A DNA stretch of 64,000 bases from Coix lacryma-jobi var. lacryma-jobi (lineage: Eukaryota > Streptophyta > Magnoliopsida > Poales > Poaceae): the NCBI GenBank assembly GCA_009763385.1, contig CM019828.1, positions 26,501,751 to 26,565,750 of the forward strand. Reading direction: 5' to 3'. Shown here piece after piece: positions 1-11,156 of this stretch. Position 1 is the first letter of the stretch. Each line of letters opens with the position of its first letter. The position numbers and the translations under genes were made by a program. The notes below the pieces were generated by a model. The model worked only from the letters and a program-made list of their open reading frames with translations. It had not been told where the DNA came from and did no database searches.

Positions 1-3000
1 TTGTTGTTGTTCTTCCTCATGCGCAACACTAGTTTCAATGGGTTCCTGTGAAACAGGTTCCTCATGTTCACTAGGTGTTGCCACAGGGATGTCAACAACA
101 GGTTCTGTCACTACAGTATCTGGCACCGTAGGGACATTGGGAACAGGTAGTGAGAAAAATGATTCCTGAATCATCGGAGTGGGTACATAGACCCGCTTCT
201 CTTCAAGATCAATCTTGCGCATTGCCTGACTCCCCCTGATCAATTCATCCTCCAAGAACACAGCGTGTCTCGTTTCTACGAACTTTGTATATCTGTCTGA
301 ATAGTAGAAACGATAACCCTTGGACTTTTCAGGATAACCAATGAAATGACAACTCACTGTTTTGGGATCCAACTTCTCAATGTTCGGGTTAAACACTTTG
401 GCCTCAGCGGGACACCCCCACACACAAAAATAATTCAGTGAGGGTACTCTTCCCGTCCACAATTCATATGGTGTTTTAGGCACCGACTTACTTGGGACTC
501 TGTTTAGAATGTGAATAGCGGTTTTTAACGCCTATATCCACAGACTTAGTGGCAGAGATGAGTAACTCATCATGTTGCGCACCATATCCATCAGGGTACG
601 GTTGCGCCTTTCAACCACTCCATTTTGCTGAGGCTCCCCCGGTGTAGAGTACTGAGCAACTATGCCATTTTCCTGCAAGAACTTCGCAAAAGGTCCAGGA
701 ATTTGGCCATATGGGGTATGTCGCTCATAATACTCTCCACCGCGATCGGAATGTACAATTTTAATCTTTAAGTTGTGCTGATTTTCAACTTCAAGCTTAA
801 AGATCTTAAATTTATCCAATGCTTCTGATCTCTCTTTAATTGGATAAATATAGCCATAGCGAGAATAATCATCTGTGAATGTTATAAACGAGTCATAACC
901 ATCCACACTTTTAACAGGGAATGGTCCACAAATATCAGTGTGGACTATCTCTAAGATTCTCGCACTTCTTTTGACATCTTTCTTTATTTGCTTTACATAT
1001 TTTCCTTTGATGCAGTCAATGCACTGCTCAAAGTCTGTGAACTCTAATGGAGGAAGAATCTCATTCTTTACTAATCTTTCTATTCTCCCCCTCGAAATAT
1101 GGCCTAAACGACAATGCCATAATTTCGACGATGCATTTTGAGTTCGCTTTCGTTTTCTATTCAGATTGTTCGACGAGGATACAATCTCATTCACATTCTC
1201 ATTGCTGACAACATTCACATTATCACAAAGAGATAACAAATAAAGATCTTCTTGCGCGAAGGCAAGACCAACACATTCATTATTAAATAGTATTTCACAC
1301 TTGCCATCTCCAAAATAACAACCATAACCATATTTGTCTAGACGTGAAACACTAATCAAGTTTCTATGCAATGAAGGTACAAATAAAACATCTTTAAGAA
1401 TCAAAAAAAATCCATTATTAAGCTGTAGGGGAAGATCGCCAACAGCTTCAACATCAGCTCAAACTCCATTGGCGACTCTAACCCATCTTTCACTTCTTTG
1501 CATAGTCCTTGTCGAACTGAATCCTTGTAAACAATTTGCAACATGAACCGTTGCACCAGAGTCAATCCACCAAGTAGATTTATCAAATTGAGCATATAAA
1601 GATTCATTTACAAATGTAATAACATTCTCACCATTGCTCGCCAAAATCTTCTTTAAAAAGACCGGGCAATCTTTCTTGTGGTGTCCCCGCTTCAAGCACT
1701 CAAGGCATTGATTAGGGTCCACCACCCTCCTTTGAGGTTGTTGTGGCTGTTGCTGTTGTTGAGGTCTATACTGTTGCATTGGCTTCTTACCCTGAGCTTT
1801 TGCATTGCTCGGGCTGCCATTGCCTTTCTTGTTGTCCTTGACATAGTTGATTGCACCACCAGTTGCACCCTTGATCCTTTCCTCCTCTTGGGCACACATG
1901 ACTATCAACTTGTCCAGTGACCAATCCTTAGGATTATTGTTGTAAGATACAACAAAAGTTTCAAACTCTTTTGGCAGGGAAGCAAAAATCAGATGGATGA
2001 GGAGTTTCTGAGAAATAGCTAATTCCTTGTCCATTAGTTTAAGCTTAGATGCCATGTTGTTCATTTTCAGGATATGGTCTCTTACACCACCACGAGCATA
2101 CTTTTCAGTTATCAATTTCTTGATCACTTGGGTGACATAAGTCTTTGAGGAACCAGTGAACTGGTTCTTCAACCTTTCCAGAATTTCAGTGACCGTGTCA
2201 CATTCTGGTGGGAGCGAGTTCAGGATGGCAGGATCTACAGTATTCTTAACAACTGCAACCAACTTCTTGTTGGTCTTTTCCCACCTAACCCGCTCCAGAT
2301 CATGTTTCAACTTTTCTGGACCAAAGTCCAGTTCCCGCTGTTTCCAAGCGGCATCATCCTCACCTGCCTCTCTCACAGGCTCCTTGAGCACTGCGGGACG
2401 AGGCTCAGTGAGGATCCAGTCAACCTCAGCCAACAGAAAAGCCAGCTCAATTTTCTTCTCCCACTCCAAGTGGTTATCCCCCTTGAGAGGTGGGATATCT
2501 TTAACCATGTTCATCAGAATGGAGCCTGAAAACATAGTTCAAAATATAGTGAGAACAGTGCAAAACATAGTAAATGAGTTGCTTTTATACATTATAACTA
2601 AATCATCGTTGGGCAGAAATAGAAATAATGCATAAACCTTTAATGGAACAATAAATTATAATATTATTATTTATCAACGTTGGTCAGAAAAATAATAACA
2701 TCATAATCCCAGAAAACATATTCTTGTCAAAATTAAATTCTCCCGTTGGTTCGAATTTAATAGTGAAAATTAAAATCAAAGTACCCAGCGGAAACATTTA
2801 ACAATTCTTTATATTTCATTTTTCCAGAAGCAATTAACATTCTTTATTATTCTCTGTGCAAAAATTTCGTTGGAATAAATTTACACAGAAAATATACAAC
2901 AAAATTAATGAAATTTGCATCCATATATATTTAAAACCGCTTCTAGAAAAAAAAACAGATTTCATCGAATAAAGCCCGAAGGCCTTCGCTGGCCCACGGC

Positions 3001-3976
3001 GGCCCAACGGGCGTGCCGCGCCACCTCCCCTCCGCGCCCAGGCCACAACCTGGGCCTGGGCCGGGAAACCGGCCAGCCGCGGCCTACCTCTTGGGCCAAA
3101 ACTGGCCCAAAACGGCGCTGACCGTCGGATCTCATCCGACGGCCGCCCGCACCGATCGCCCGATCAAAACAGGCGTCAGCGGCCACTCCCCCGAAACCCT
3201 AGCTCATTCTGCTTCCCCCCTTCTGCTCTCCACTCCCGCGCAACCGCTAGGAAGAACGGGAGCGGGCCGGTGGCGTCCTCGCCACCGCCGGGGAAAATGG
3301 CGCCGCCGCGGGCCCTCTCACCGGCGTGCGTGCTCCCCTGGTGGGTGAGCACGCCGCCGTCGAGCGGCCCTGAGCCGGCGCCTTATACCGTGTCTGCAAG
3401 GTCCGTTCCCCGCACGTCGGAAGGTCGGCGGCGTGGGTCTCCCCCCTCCGTACGACGGTGAAAACGAAAAGACGGCCAGGTGAGTATCCTCACTCCCCCC
3501 CCGGGCCGAAAACAATTCTAGGGTTAGGGTTAGGATCCGATTTGGATCGGACCCCTGTCTCTGTTGCTTTGCTTTAGGGTTCGGATCCCTTGGATCAACC
3601 CTCTTTTCTCTCATCCCCTTTCTCCCCGATCTCAATCTAGGGATTCGATTAATGGGATGTTGTTTGTTTACTGTCCGGATCAAATCCGACTTTCTGTTAC
3701 CCTCTTAGGGTTCATCCGAATCGGATGTGCAAAACTTTTACCCTCTTAGGATTCGGCCCGAAGGCAGATCCACTTCCTAGAGTGGCGATCGATACTATTG
3801 ATAAAAACACAAGTTCACTAGGAGTAGATCTAGACGGGTAGCACATTAACAGTAGATAAAACGAGGCCTATGAACTAGTAGAGAGTAGATCCAAGGTTGA
3901 GGAGGGTCTAGGAGTTCATACCGAGTTTGTTCGTGCCCGAGGATGTAGTGGAGGAGGTGGAGCCGTCGCCCGCCAT
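1..3976 (-). pseudogene. Ty1/copia gag-pol polyprotein, broken, runs off the left edge
   Basis: Polyprotein of an LTR retrotransposon: Gag packages the RNA, protease matures it, integrase inserts the copy. Reading leftwards from 2525, gag ends in a CCHC knuckle (CLECLKRGHHKKDC, near 1690). Then come the protease motif WIDSGATVHV (near 1555), the integrase HHCC zinc finger (LWHCRLGH ... CIDCIKGK, 1110-1010), the catalytic core with HTDICGP, HSDRGGEYY and PQQNGVVERRNRT (950-600), and the post-integrase stretch up to position 1. RT and RNase H lie outside. Gag and pol share one frame. Two in-frame stops break it: TGA at 1459-1461 just after the protease, and TAG at 532-534 inside the integrase. 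A likely first coding exon is 3922-3976 (ATG at 3974-3976), joined to 2525 by splicing. No tRNA primer site or LTR end was found, so the element limits are open. Family call is firm; the intron is inferred. Confidence 0.9.
2526..3921 (-). other. Probable 1.4-kb intron between first exon and body of the copia gag
   Basis: On the minus strand a donor (CTCG|GTATGAAC) at 3921 and an acceptor (TTTTCAG|GCTCC) at 2526 flank this stretch. Removing it joins a 55-nt ATG-containing exon to gag in frame (phase 1). The interval has an AT-rich part next to the acceptor (2540-2940) and a GC-rich part (2950-3500). It contains no protein-coding pattern I recognise. An alternative is that gag starts at the ATG at 2535 and this is ordinary untranslated leader. 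Confidence 0.5.
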
Positions 3977-4198
3977 GGCCTTCGGGCTCCTGGGGTCGTC
4001 GGCGAGGCGAGGGGGAGAAGGTGGCGTAGAAGTCCTTCGGTGGTGACGAAGCCGGACGTGGTCCAGTGCTGCAGCGACGAGGAACGGTGGCGATAGAGCT
4101 TCCCGTCGCTGGCTACGCCCCTCACTAGATCGGATTAGGGTTTGTTAGTGGGGAAATTGGCTCACGGTGAACCTCGTACTCAGAGCCGCCGGCCCACA

Positions 4199-4211
4199 CC
4201 CTCTATTTATT
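4199..4211 (-). promoter_or_regulatory. TATA-like element upstream of the copia gag first exon
   Basis: The minus strand reads CAATAAATAGAGG here, about 225 bp upstream of the putative gag ATG at 3976, after a GC-rich stretch. The spacing suits a core promoter. It is a sequence-motif call only. Confidence 0.35.
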
Positions 4212-6114
4212 GCGCAGTGCGACGGGGGCCCGCCAGCCAATAGATGGGTTGGGCGCCCCCCGATCAGGGCGCGAGGTCAAGGCCTAATGGTCGTTGGGTC
4301 ATTAGGGAGAGAGATCATCCTAACAGGAGCGACCCGGTACAAGGACCGTCGAGAAGGCATGCGGCCCTCTCCCCTCGGTTGTGCGGCGCGCGAGTTTGCA
4401 AGGACGCGCCGCTCAGTTGCTCAACGTCGCAAGGACAAAGGGCTCATCCCTCGCCTCGCAAACAGGTGTCGTTTCTCCACTGTCTTTTCTGTTATTTTGT
4501 TGTTGCTCCTATAATTTGTGCTCCATGGATCTTTGCCTCATGGTCTGCGCCAGTTGCCCATTGTTGTGCATCGCACCATGGCTGGCTAATAATACGGCTC
4601 AGTGGCCCATAGCCTTTGCATCCGCTTCTCGCGTCCTACGGCAGTTCTTCGTTTGGGCCACGACTCATTGTGGTGTACTACGTAGTGCGCTGACGGATTT
4701 TTGGTGTGTGTTCATGCGGCAATTGGATGAGAGAAAAGGGTGCATTGGTGGGCTGCAGATGTAACTTGTGAGCGCATCCCATTCGACAGGAATGGATTAG
4801 GATGAGATTTCTTAGCATTTCTTCAATTTTTAGGCACTTCGACAAATCTTGGTGACTAGATTGGTAGTGGTGCAAAATTGATTGACTGTCACAACACATC
4901 CACGTTTTTCTCTACCATATTCAGAGAGCAAGTATGAATTTTTGCTGCTACTGTTGTCCCCTTCTCATTCTTGCGCTTGTTTCTAGCCTGATTTATTTGT
5001 GAAAATCAACCCATTATGAATATAAACTCATCTAGATTTGCTTTTCATTTGAGCATGTGATTTTTTTATTCAATTATTGCTACGTACACATGTACTGCGT
5101 TGTGCAAGGAATCTTGTATCAAATTGACTAATTGTGTTGAATTCCTTGTGGTTTATAGGACGGTGATATCAGAATTCTTGAAGAAATTCAATTCAAGCAG
5201 GTATGGTGATACTAAAATAGCATTTCCTGCTACCATAGCAATACTCGGCTCTTGGAATATTTCAGTATAATGTGTCTGTCCCTTATAACCCCACAATGTA
5301 AGTGAAGTATGTTGTACAAATGGCAGAGGCTGCACGTACAAATGAATTTTGCCTTCAATTATTGATGCTACAGTACAAATAAATTATATTACAGACCCAA
5401 TTTAGAATTCTATTATCTAGTCTTTAAATTAGCAGATTAGTGCAACTCTACCTCATCGTATGACACAGGCTGGTGCAACTATATGTCGTTTGACAGGTTA
5501 TTTTGTTGTTTTCCAACGCTGTTAACTGTTTTTAAACAACAAAAACTTATGAATTTGGTAACACAAATTCAGACGGGTGGCTAATCTGGATGGCACTGGT
5601 TAGCAAAGCTTATGAGGTGAACTGACTATATTTGTGCAAACCATTGAACAAATCTCTTGGTTCTTGGTTCTAATCAACTCCTTGGAGTCAGTAGGCATCC
5701 TCTTGTCAAGGGGATTGAAATGCTAATGGCTGTGTAGCTAGACAACCCATATAACTAGCTTCCAAGATATCATCGTACTTTAGCTTCTAAAACTAATTTT
5801 ATATACAGGATACTTCTAACTACAATTTCAACCATCTGCATACTTCAACTGTAAGAAATCAGACGCCGTATCTTGGACTTGAAACTTGAGTTATATTTTA
5901 ATTAACTTTCTTAAAGACTTATGTAATATTGGTGTTCCAAACGACATGGTTGCAATGTTTTTTAATTAAACAATAGAACACACGCTGATACATATATGTT
6001 ATCGTGGTATTATGTTCCCGTTGCAAAGCACGGGCATTTACCTAGTGTCTATATAAAACACTAAATGGTTATTTTTGTATGGAGCGGTTCTCGTACTGCT
6101 AATCTGTTAGGTTA
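4212..6114. other. Intergenic stretch, no gene recognised
   Basis: GC-rich up to about 4500, then AT-rich. The only exon-like piece is 5159-5200 on the plus strand: an AG acceptor, 14 open codons (DGDIRILEEIQFKQ) and a GTATGG donor. I cannot assign that peptide to a family, and no partner exons were seen. It may be a gene-fragment relic. Confidence 0.3.
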
Positions 6115-6356
6115 GGCCTAGTTCAGTTCTCAACATTTGCCCAAAAATGTTGCGCAGTGTTCGTCACATCGAATTTTTCAACACATGCATGCAGTATTAA
6201 ATGTAGGTAAAAAAATAAGTAATTGTATTTTTAGTTTGTTAATGTCGAGACGAATCTTTTGAGCTTAGTTAAGTCATGTTTGGACAAAGTTTGTCAAATA
6301 ACAACGAAAATGCTACAAGAACTTTTCCCCACAAATTTCGTGAACTGAATAAGGCC
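6115..6356. mobile_element. PIF/Harbinger-type (Tourist-like) MITE, 242 bp
   Basis: Terminal inverted repeats GGCCTAGTTCAGTTC (left) and GAACTGAATAAGGCC (right) are flanked on both sides by TTA, the 3-bp target duplication usual for PIF/Harbinger. There is no coding capacity. The interior has the CGAATCTTTTGAGC block also seen, in variant form, in other MITEs of this window. Confidence 0.75.
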
Positions 6357-6738
6357 TTAGTTTTAGTGAATGTTTTATTCAAGTCACATTTTCATTTAAT
6401 ATTGTGATACACAATAAATTTGATAAGTAGATAGGTTAATTACGAACTGAAAGAAAAAGTTCCACTTAGATGATTCTTTTACAATTACTATTTTTTTTAT
6501 AAAATTATGAAATTAAATATCTATAAATTATATCATAAAATGAAAAATTACATTAAGAATGAGCGTTTTATTTATGTTTTATTTTATTAACATGCTAATA
6601 TTAAGAATAACGTCATGATCGATGAACAACCAATGGCCCCATCAGATCCGTTGGCCTCAGAATACTGCCTAAATGCGATGCAGCTAGCACCATCGTCTTC
6701 TATCCTCCCATACTAAAGTACTCTCTTCATCTCATTGA

Positions 6739-6849
6739 TACTCTCTTCGTCTTAATTTAAGAGTATCGCTTGAGAAGCGTGTTTACGAGGAAGATACGGT
6801 TTTCTAACGATAGTTTTCTAACGATAATTTTAATGGGACGGAGGGAGTA
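6739..6849. mobile_element. Short Stowaway-like MITE
   Basis: Ends TACTCTCTTCGTC and GACGGAGGGAGTA are the characteristic Stowaway (Tc1/mariner-derived) termini with a TA target site. The element is about 111 bp and internally deleted compared with the 240-260 bp copies elsewhere in the window. Confidence 0.7.
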
Positions 6850-7755
6850 CTCTTAAGGCAACAAGGATTGGACTGACGGTGACAGGACTAATGAAAATCA
6901 GCCTGCGCAGCCTGTGTTCACACTGGTGCTTTCAGTGTGTTCACACCTCAGATCAAATGGAACTTGATGATAGTTGTGGGCCGCTGGTCACAACCACAGT
7001 ACATTGGTTTCAAACCACCGAATAACGTGAAAGTATGTAGCCACTAGCCACCGAATAGTCGTAGCGTGTTAGTTTCTACGGCTAAAAATATTAGCACTGT
7101 CATATCAAATATTACGACTTTAATTTAGTTTATTAATATTTTTTAGAGGACGATGCGTGTCCATCTATGGGAAAAATTTGTGCAAATCATGATAAAAAAT
7201 CGTCTAAATTCACCAAAAAAAATCACACATGTAGATGGTACGATGATACATAACCTTGTAAAATATCTTGTCCAAAATCGACTTTGTTTGTGAGTTATAA
7301 AAATAACAAATTTTAAGCTAGAAAGTTTTCCACATAATTTGTTAGAAATTTGTTATTTTTATATCTCACAAATAAATTCGATTTTGGATAAGATATTTTA
7401 TAAGGTTATGATTATTTTGGTGAATTTAAAAAACTTTTTTATTGTGGTTTGTATGAGTTTTTACGAAGGTTTGGTTTGCACTAGATACGCTCCCTTCGTT
7501 AATACCCAAAACATGAATGGAGAAACTTTTTGTGCTTTAATATTAGGGAGAAATTTGGTTTATATACTGGATTATTATTAATATAAACAGTACGTATATA
7601 TACTTTCGTTTTAGCGGAACGATTAATAAACAGCTATACTTCCTCCCTCGCCGGAGCGCGGAGCGGACTCGCGGGTCACCCCTCAGGGCTCAGTTCCTCA
7701 CCGCTACAGACCCCTTGATCCCCCGGATTCCTCGGAGGACGAGGCGCGTCTGTCC
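6850..7755. other. Upstream region of the Mpo1-like gene
   Basis: AT-rich, no gene. Two segments around 7230-7300 and 7340-7410 are partial inverted copies of each other (themes such as CTTGTAAAATATCTTGTCCAAAA against TTTTGGATAAGATATTTTATAAGG). This suggests a degenerate inverted-repeat element. GC rises sharply from about 7640, consistent with a 5' UTR. Confidence 0.4.
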
Positions 7756-8576
7756 ATGGGGGCCAAGGCGGCGCACCAGCGCGGGGTGCTGGACCTGGAG
7801 GCGCAGTTCGCCTTCTTCCGGTCGCAGCACCGGCACCCCGTGAACGCGGCGGCGCATGAGCTGCTCACCTGGCCCATCCTCTTCACCAACCTCCTCATCC
7901 TCCACTTCCTGCCGCTGCCGCTGCCCGTGCCCCCCGCGCTGGCCCTCACGCTCGCCTACGCCGCCGCCTACCTCGCCGTCGACCGCCGAGCCGGCGCGCT
8001 CGCGGCGCTGCTCTTCGTCGCCGCGTGGGCCGCCAGCCGCGCCCTCGCGGTCCGCCTCGGCTTCGCTCTCTCCTGGAAGCTCGTTCTCGCCACGCAGCTC
8101 TTCTGCTGGACCTGGCAGTTCCTCGGCCACGGCCTCTTCGAGGCAAGTGGCACAGATTCGAAATTCCAATTGATCCCTCCACCTCCTTCGTTTGGTCCTT
8201 CCCATCGCCAAGCTCCTGGGAATCTAATCGACGGCTCCACTGCTGATCTCTCTGTTCCTGCTTGTTTGATTTCGCAGAAGAAGGGGCCGACTGTGAGCGA
8301 TCTTCCCGAGGTGTTCTTGATGGAGCCGTTCATCATCTTCCTGCAGGTAACCACAGCTCGCAAACGTGTGCTAATTCTTCAGTCATCTCCACACATGGAA
8401 CTGAAATTGCGTTGACCGGTGCTAATTCTTCACCCTCTGCTGGTTCTTTGTGTGCACAGATACTGAACAAGCTGTTTGGCTATGAGCCGTACCCTGGGTT
8501 CTTCAAGAACGTGGACAGGAAGATGGAAGTTGAACTCAGGGAGAGCAGAGAGATCAAGCAGACGAAGACACCATGA
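7756..8576 (+). CDS. Mpo1-like (DUF962/YGL010w family) membrane protein, 3 exons, 190 aa
   Basis: Yeast Mpo1, the family type, is an ER Fe(II) dioxygenase that shortens 2-hydroxy fatty acids in phytosphingosine breakdown; the plant role is inferred. Exons are 7756-8142, 8278-8346 and 8460-8576. All junctions are phase 0 and give 129+23+38 residues. The family histidines are present: FRSQHRHPVNAAAHE near the N-terminus and WQFLGHGLFE at the end of exon 1. Three to four hydrophobic segments lie between residues 38 and 115. The start is the first ATG after a GC-rich leader and gives the usual N-terminus. Intron 1 begins with GC (GAG|GCAAGT), not GT; any nearby GT would shift the frame. Downstream, the 3' end is duplicated and split by a solo LTR. 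Confidence 0.88.
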
Positions 8577-8645
8577 TTGATTGGGAATTTGGGAGTGATC
8601 GTCCAGAGCGGTGCGCGGAATCGTACCATCTGTACATGTAGCATG

Positions 8646-8763
8646 TTGCCTACCATTTGTGTTGTTTTATTCAGATATGTATATGTTGTCTGCACACCAT
8701 TGTAGAGTGTAGTGAACAGCACAAGTATGTTACCATTTGTGTTGTTTTATTCAGATATATGTT
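8646..8763 (+). repeat. Tandem duplication of the Mpo1-like gene's 3' flank, second copy split
   Basis: The segment with TTTGTGTTGTTTTATTCAGA and GTCTGCACACCATTGTAGAG occurs at about 8650-8725. It starts again at about 8730 and is cut at 8763 by the solo LTR. The remainder of the second copy resumes at 9925 (GTTGTCTGCACACC...). The duplication therefore predates the LTR insertion. Confidence 0.8.
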
Positions 8764-9924
8764 TGTCGGTGTTTCGAAACCGGGGGTATGACACCAACGA
8801 GTAATATGATCGCGTGCTTCTCTTCCTGGACGGTGATGCAAGAGGACACAAAGATTTATCCTGGTTCGGGCAAAGAAGGCCCTACGTCCAGCGGGGGAGG
8901 AGGTTCTTGTATTCCTTGCACCTAAGTGCTTGTACAGGGGCGAATACAAGCTTCGTGAGCGCGGACCGAGGTCCGGACCTAAGTGTGTGGGTGTAAGGCG
9001 CTCTAATGTGTTTGTCACCGTACGAATGAGGGCCCTGACGTCCCCTTTTATAGGGCAAGGGGAGGCCAGGGTTACACAGGGGTTTTATAAGTGTCGGGGC
9101 GTACGGTGCCCAATACGAAGTAGGGTAGGAACCCTGTCTTGTCGAAGACATTGTAGCCGACGTGGGCGTTGCTGTTGAGGCGTCCTTGGGGCGTGGCCTC
9201 CATCCCGGGCGCGGACGCGGAGGCGTGGCGAGATGGAAGCCGTACAGCACCCATCCCCGAACGTACAGGACGCGGCGGGGTCCCTCCGGGTCTTGGGGTA
9301 CCTGTCCTCCAATAGCATGAAAGTAGTTAGGGCTCGAGGGGCGCGGAGCCGGCCTCGAGGCGGCGCCTACGGGGGGCTCGAGTCCCGCAGGTATGGGCAA
9401 GTCCCGTGAAAATCGATTGAGCGGCAGACATCTGGGCCTCGGGGCGTGGCTTGGACGTGCCACAGTGTAGGGCGTGGGTTAACAGTGCTTCACTGGTGCC
9501 TTTTCGCCCATACTTGTGGTGAAAACGAGACTTGACTCTGCCCCGGACCACTGTGGCACACGTTGTGTTACAGAGAACGTGACTGGAGCAGGTGGATGAA
9601 TTAAGTGTGCGGTATGGGGCTGGCATCCGATGTCTGCACCGCTCGAGGGAGGCAAAACGCGTCTCGAGGGATAGGCCGTTGTGCCAGAGAGGCTCGAGGT
9701 CCCCGCGTGGGGTCTCGAGGTGTGGTGCTCGACTGTGGGGGCTCGAAGGATAGTGGAGCGCTTGCCCGAGGCCTGGGGGGGCTCGGGTGAGCGAAAAACG
9801 AACGTGCGCCCGAGGCCTGGCTTTTTAGGAGGTTAGACTAGTTAGGTCTGTTATTTAACCGGTGTTCTAGGTTTACCCTATTTGTTTGCGTTGATTGGGG
9901 GTACCCTTTCGCGGACCCCCGACA
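8764..9924 (-). mobile_element. Solo LTR of a Ty3/gypsy-like element, 1161 bp
   Basis: Ends TGTCGG and CCGACA form short inverted repeats. The flanking 5-mers ATGTT (8759-8763) and ACGTT (9925-9929) are a 4/5 target-site duplication. No internal retroviral-like coding DNA is present. A TATA box (TATAAAAGGG on the minus strand, near 9045) sets the orientation as minus. The minus-strand start TGTCGGGGGTCCGCGAAAGG resembles abundant grass gypsy LTRs from memory. Probably left by LTR-LTR recombination. Confidence 0.82.
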
Positions 9925-10153
9925 ACGTTGTCTGCACACCATTGTAGAGTGTACTGAAGTGAACATCAGTCGTGTGTTGAGATCAGCTAATCCCTACAGA
10001 TTGGCAGGAAGAAGGTACTGCAAAATATATAAAATAAAGCATCTACTCCATTACTCCAACCCAAAGGAAAGAACCTTTGCCGTCTCTTTCTCGCTAGTTC
10101 TATTCATGCGCTTTTCCCCCTCTTCTTCAAACAGCTCGTGAGATTATAAATTA

Positions 10154-10482
10154 GGACTTATTTAGTTGCAGGTTCTTTGGATATCACATCAGATATTATA
10201 TAGGGTGTTGTACGAGGTATTCGGATACTAATAAAAATAAATAAATTACAAAATTAGTCTGTAAATCGCGAGACGAATTTTTAAGTTTAATTAATTCATC
10301 ATTAGCACATGTGTTACTGTAACACTTTAGTATCAAATCATGGATTAATTAGACTTAAAAGATTCGTCTCGTAAATTACATGCAAATTGTATAATTAGTA
10401 GTCTATATTTAATACTTCATATATGTGTTCAAAGATTTGATATGACACGGTGTAAAATTTTTACTTAGCAACTAAACAAGCC
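10154..10482. mobile_element. MITE with TTTAGTTGC-type inverted ends, about 330 bp
   Basis: Left end GGACTTATTTAGTTGC and right end GCAACTAAACAAGCC pair as inverted repeats. Inside are the inverted blocks GCGAGACGAATTTTTAAG and AAAAGATTCGTCTCGTAA, a common grass MITE core. No clear target duplication was found. Confidence 0.65.
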
Positions 10483-11156
10483 TGTATACTATATGACTAT
10501 TCACTCTACCTTAATTTTGGTTTTTTTTTTCATTTCTTTGTTTAATATATTCCTTTGTTCTAAACATACAAGTTGCAAGTTGCAACCACTGCATGGTCCA
10601 TAGCTGCAACACGGTAAACACATAGGCTGTTTTTTTTAATTTCCCTAAAAGTAACACCTAAATTTGTAATTATTTTTAAATAATATATTATCTATATATT
10701 TTATATTTTCCGACTCTATTAGTATTATATCTCATATTGAAAGTTGTTCACTCATCTGATTATAATAGTCTACTAGCACATATAATTATGCCTTTATTAA
10801 ATCATTTACATCAACAAATAACATCATCAATATTTAGTTGTCTACGTCAGTGTGTTACACTACAACATCTACCGACTGAGGGGCTGTTTGGATACCATCT
10901 CCTAAACTTTTTCTATCTCATCAGATATTTGACACTAATTTAAAGTATTAAACATAGATTAATTATAAAACTAATTATATAGATAAAGCTTAATTCGTGA
11001 GACAAATCTATTAAGCTTAATTACTCCAAGATTTAATAATGTGGTGCTTTAGTAAACATATGCTAATGGGTTTAATTAGGCATACTATATTTGTCTCACG
11101 AATTAGCCATGACTTCTATAATTAGTTTTATAATTAACTCATATTTAGTCCTCTTA

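Noticed and set aside
3013..3461. Arginine/proline-rich frames near 3.0-3.5 kb
   Set aside because: Overlapping frames in GC-rich leader or intron DNA without any recognised domain.
7690..8211. 173-codon minus-strand frame opposite the Mpo1-like gene
   Set aside because: It is the antisense shadow of a GC-rich exon with charged low-complexity composition; the plus-strand exons have family motifs and consistent splicing.
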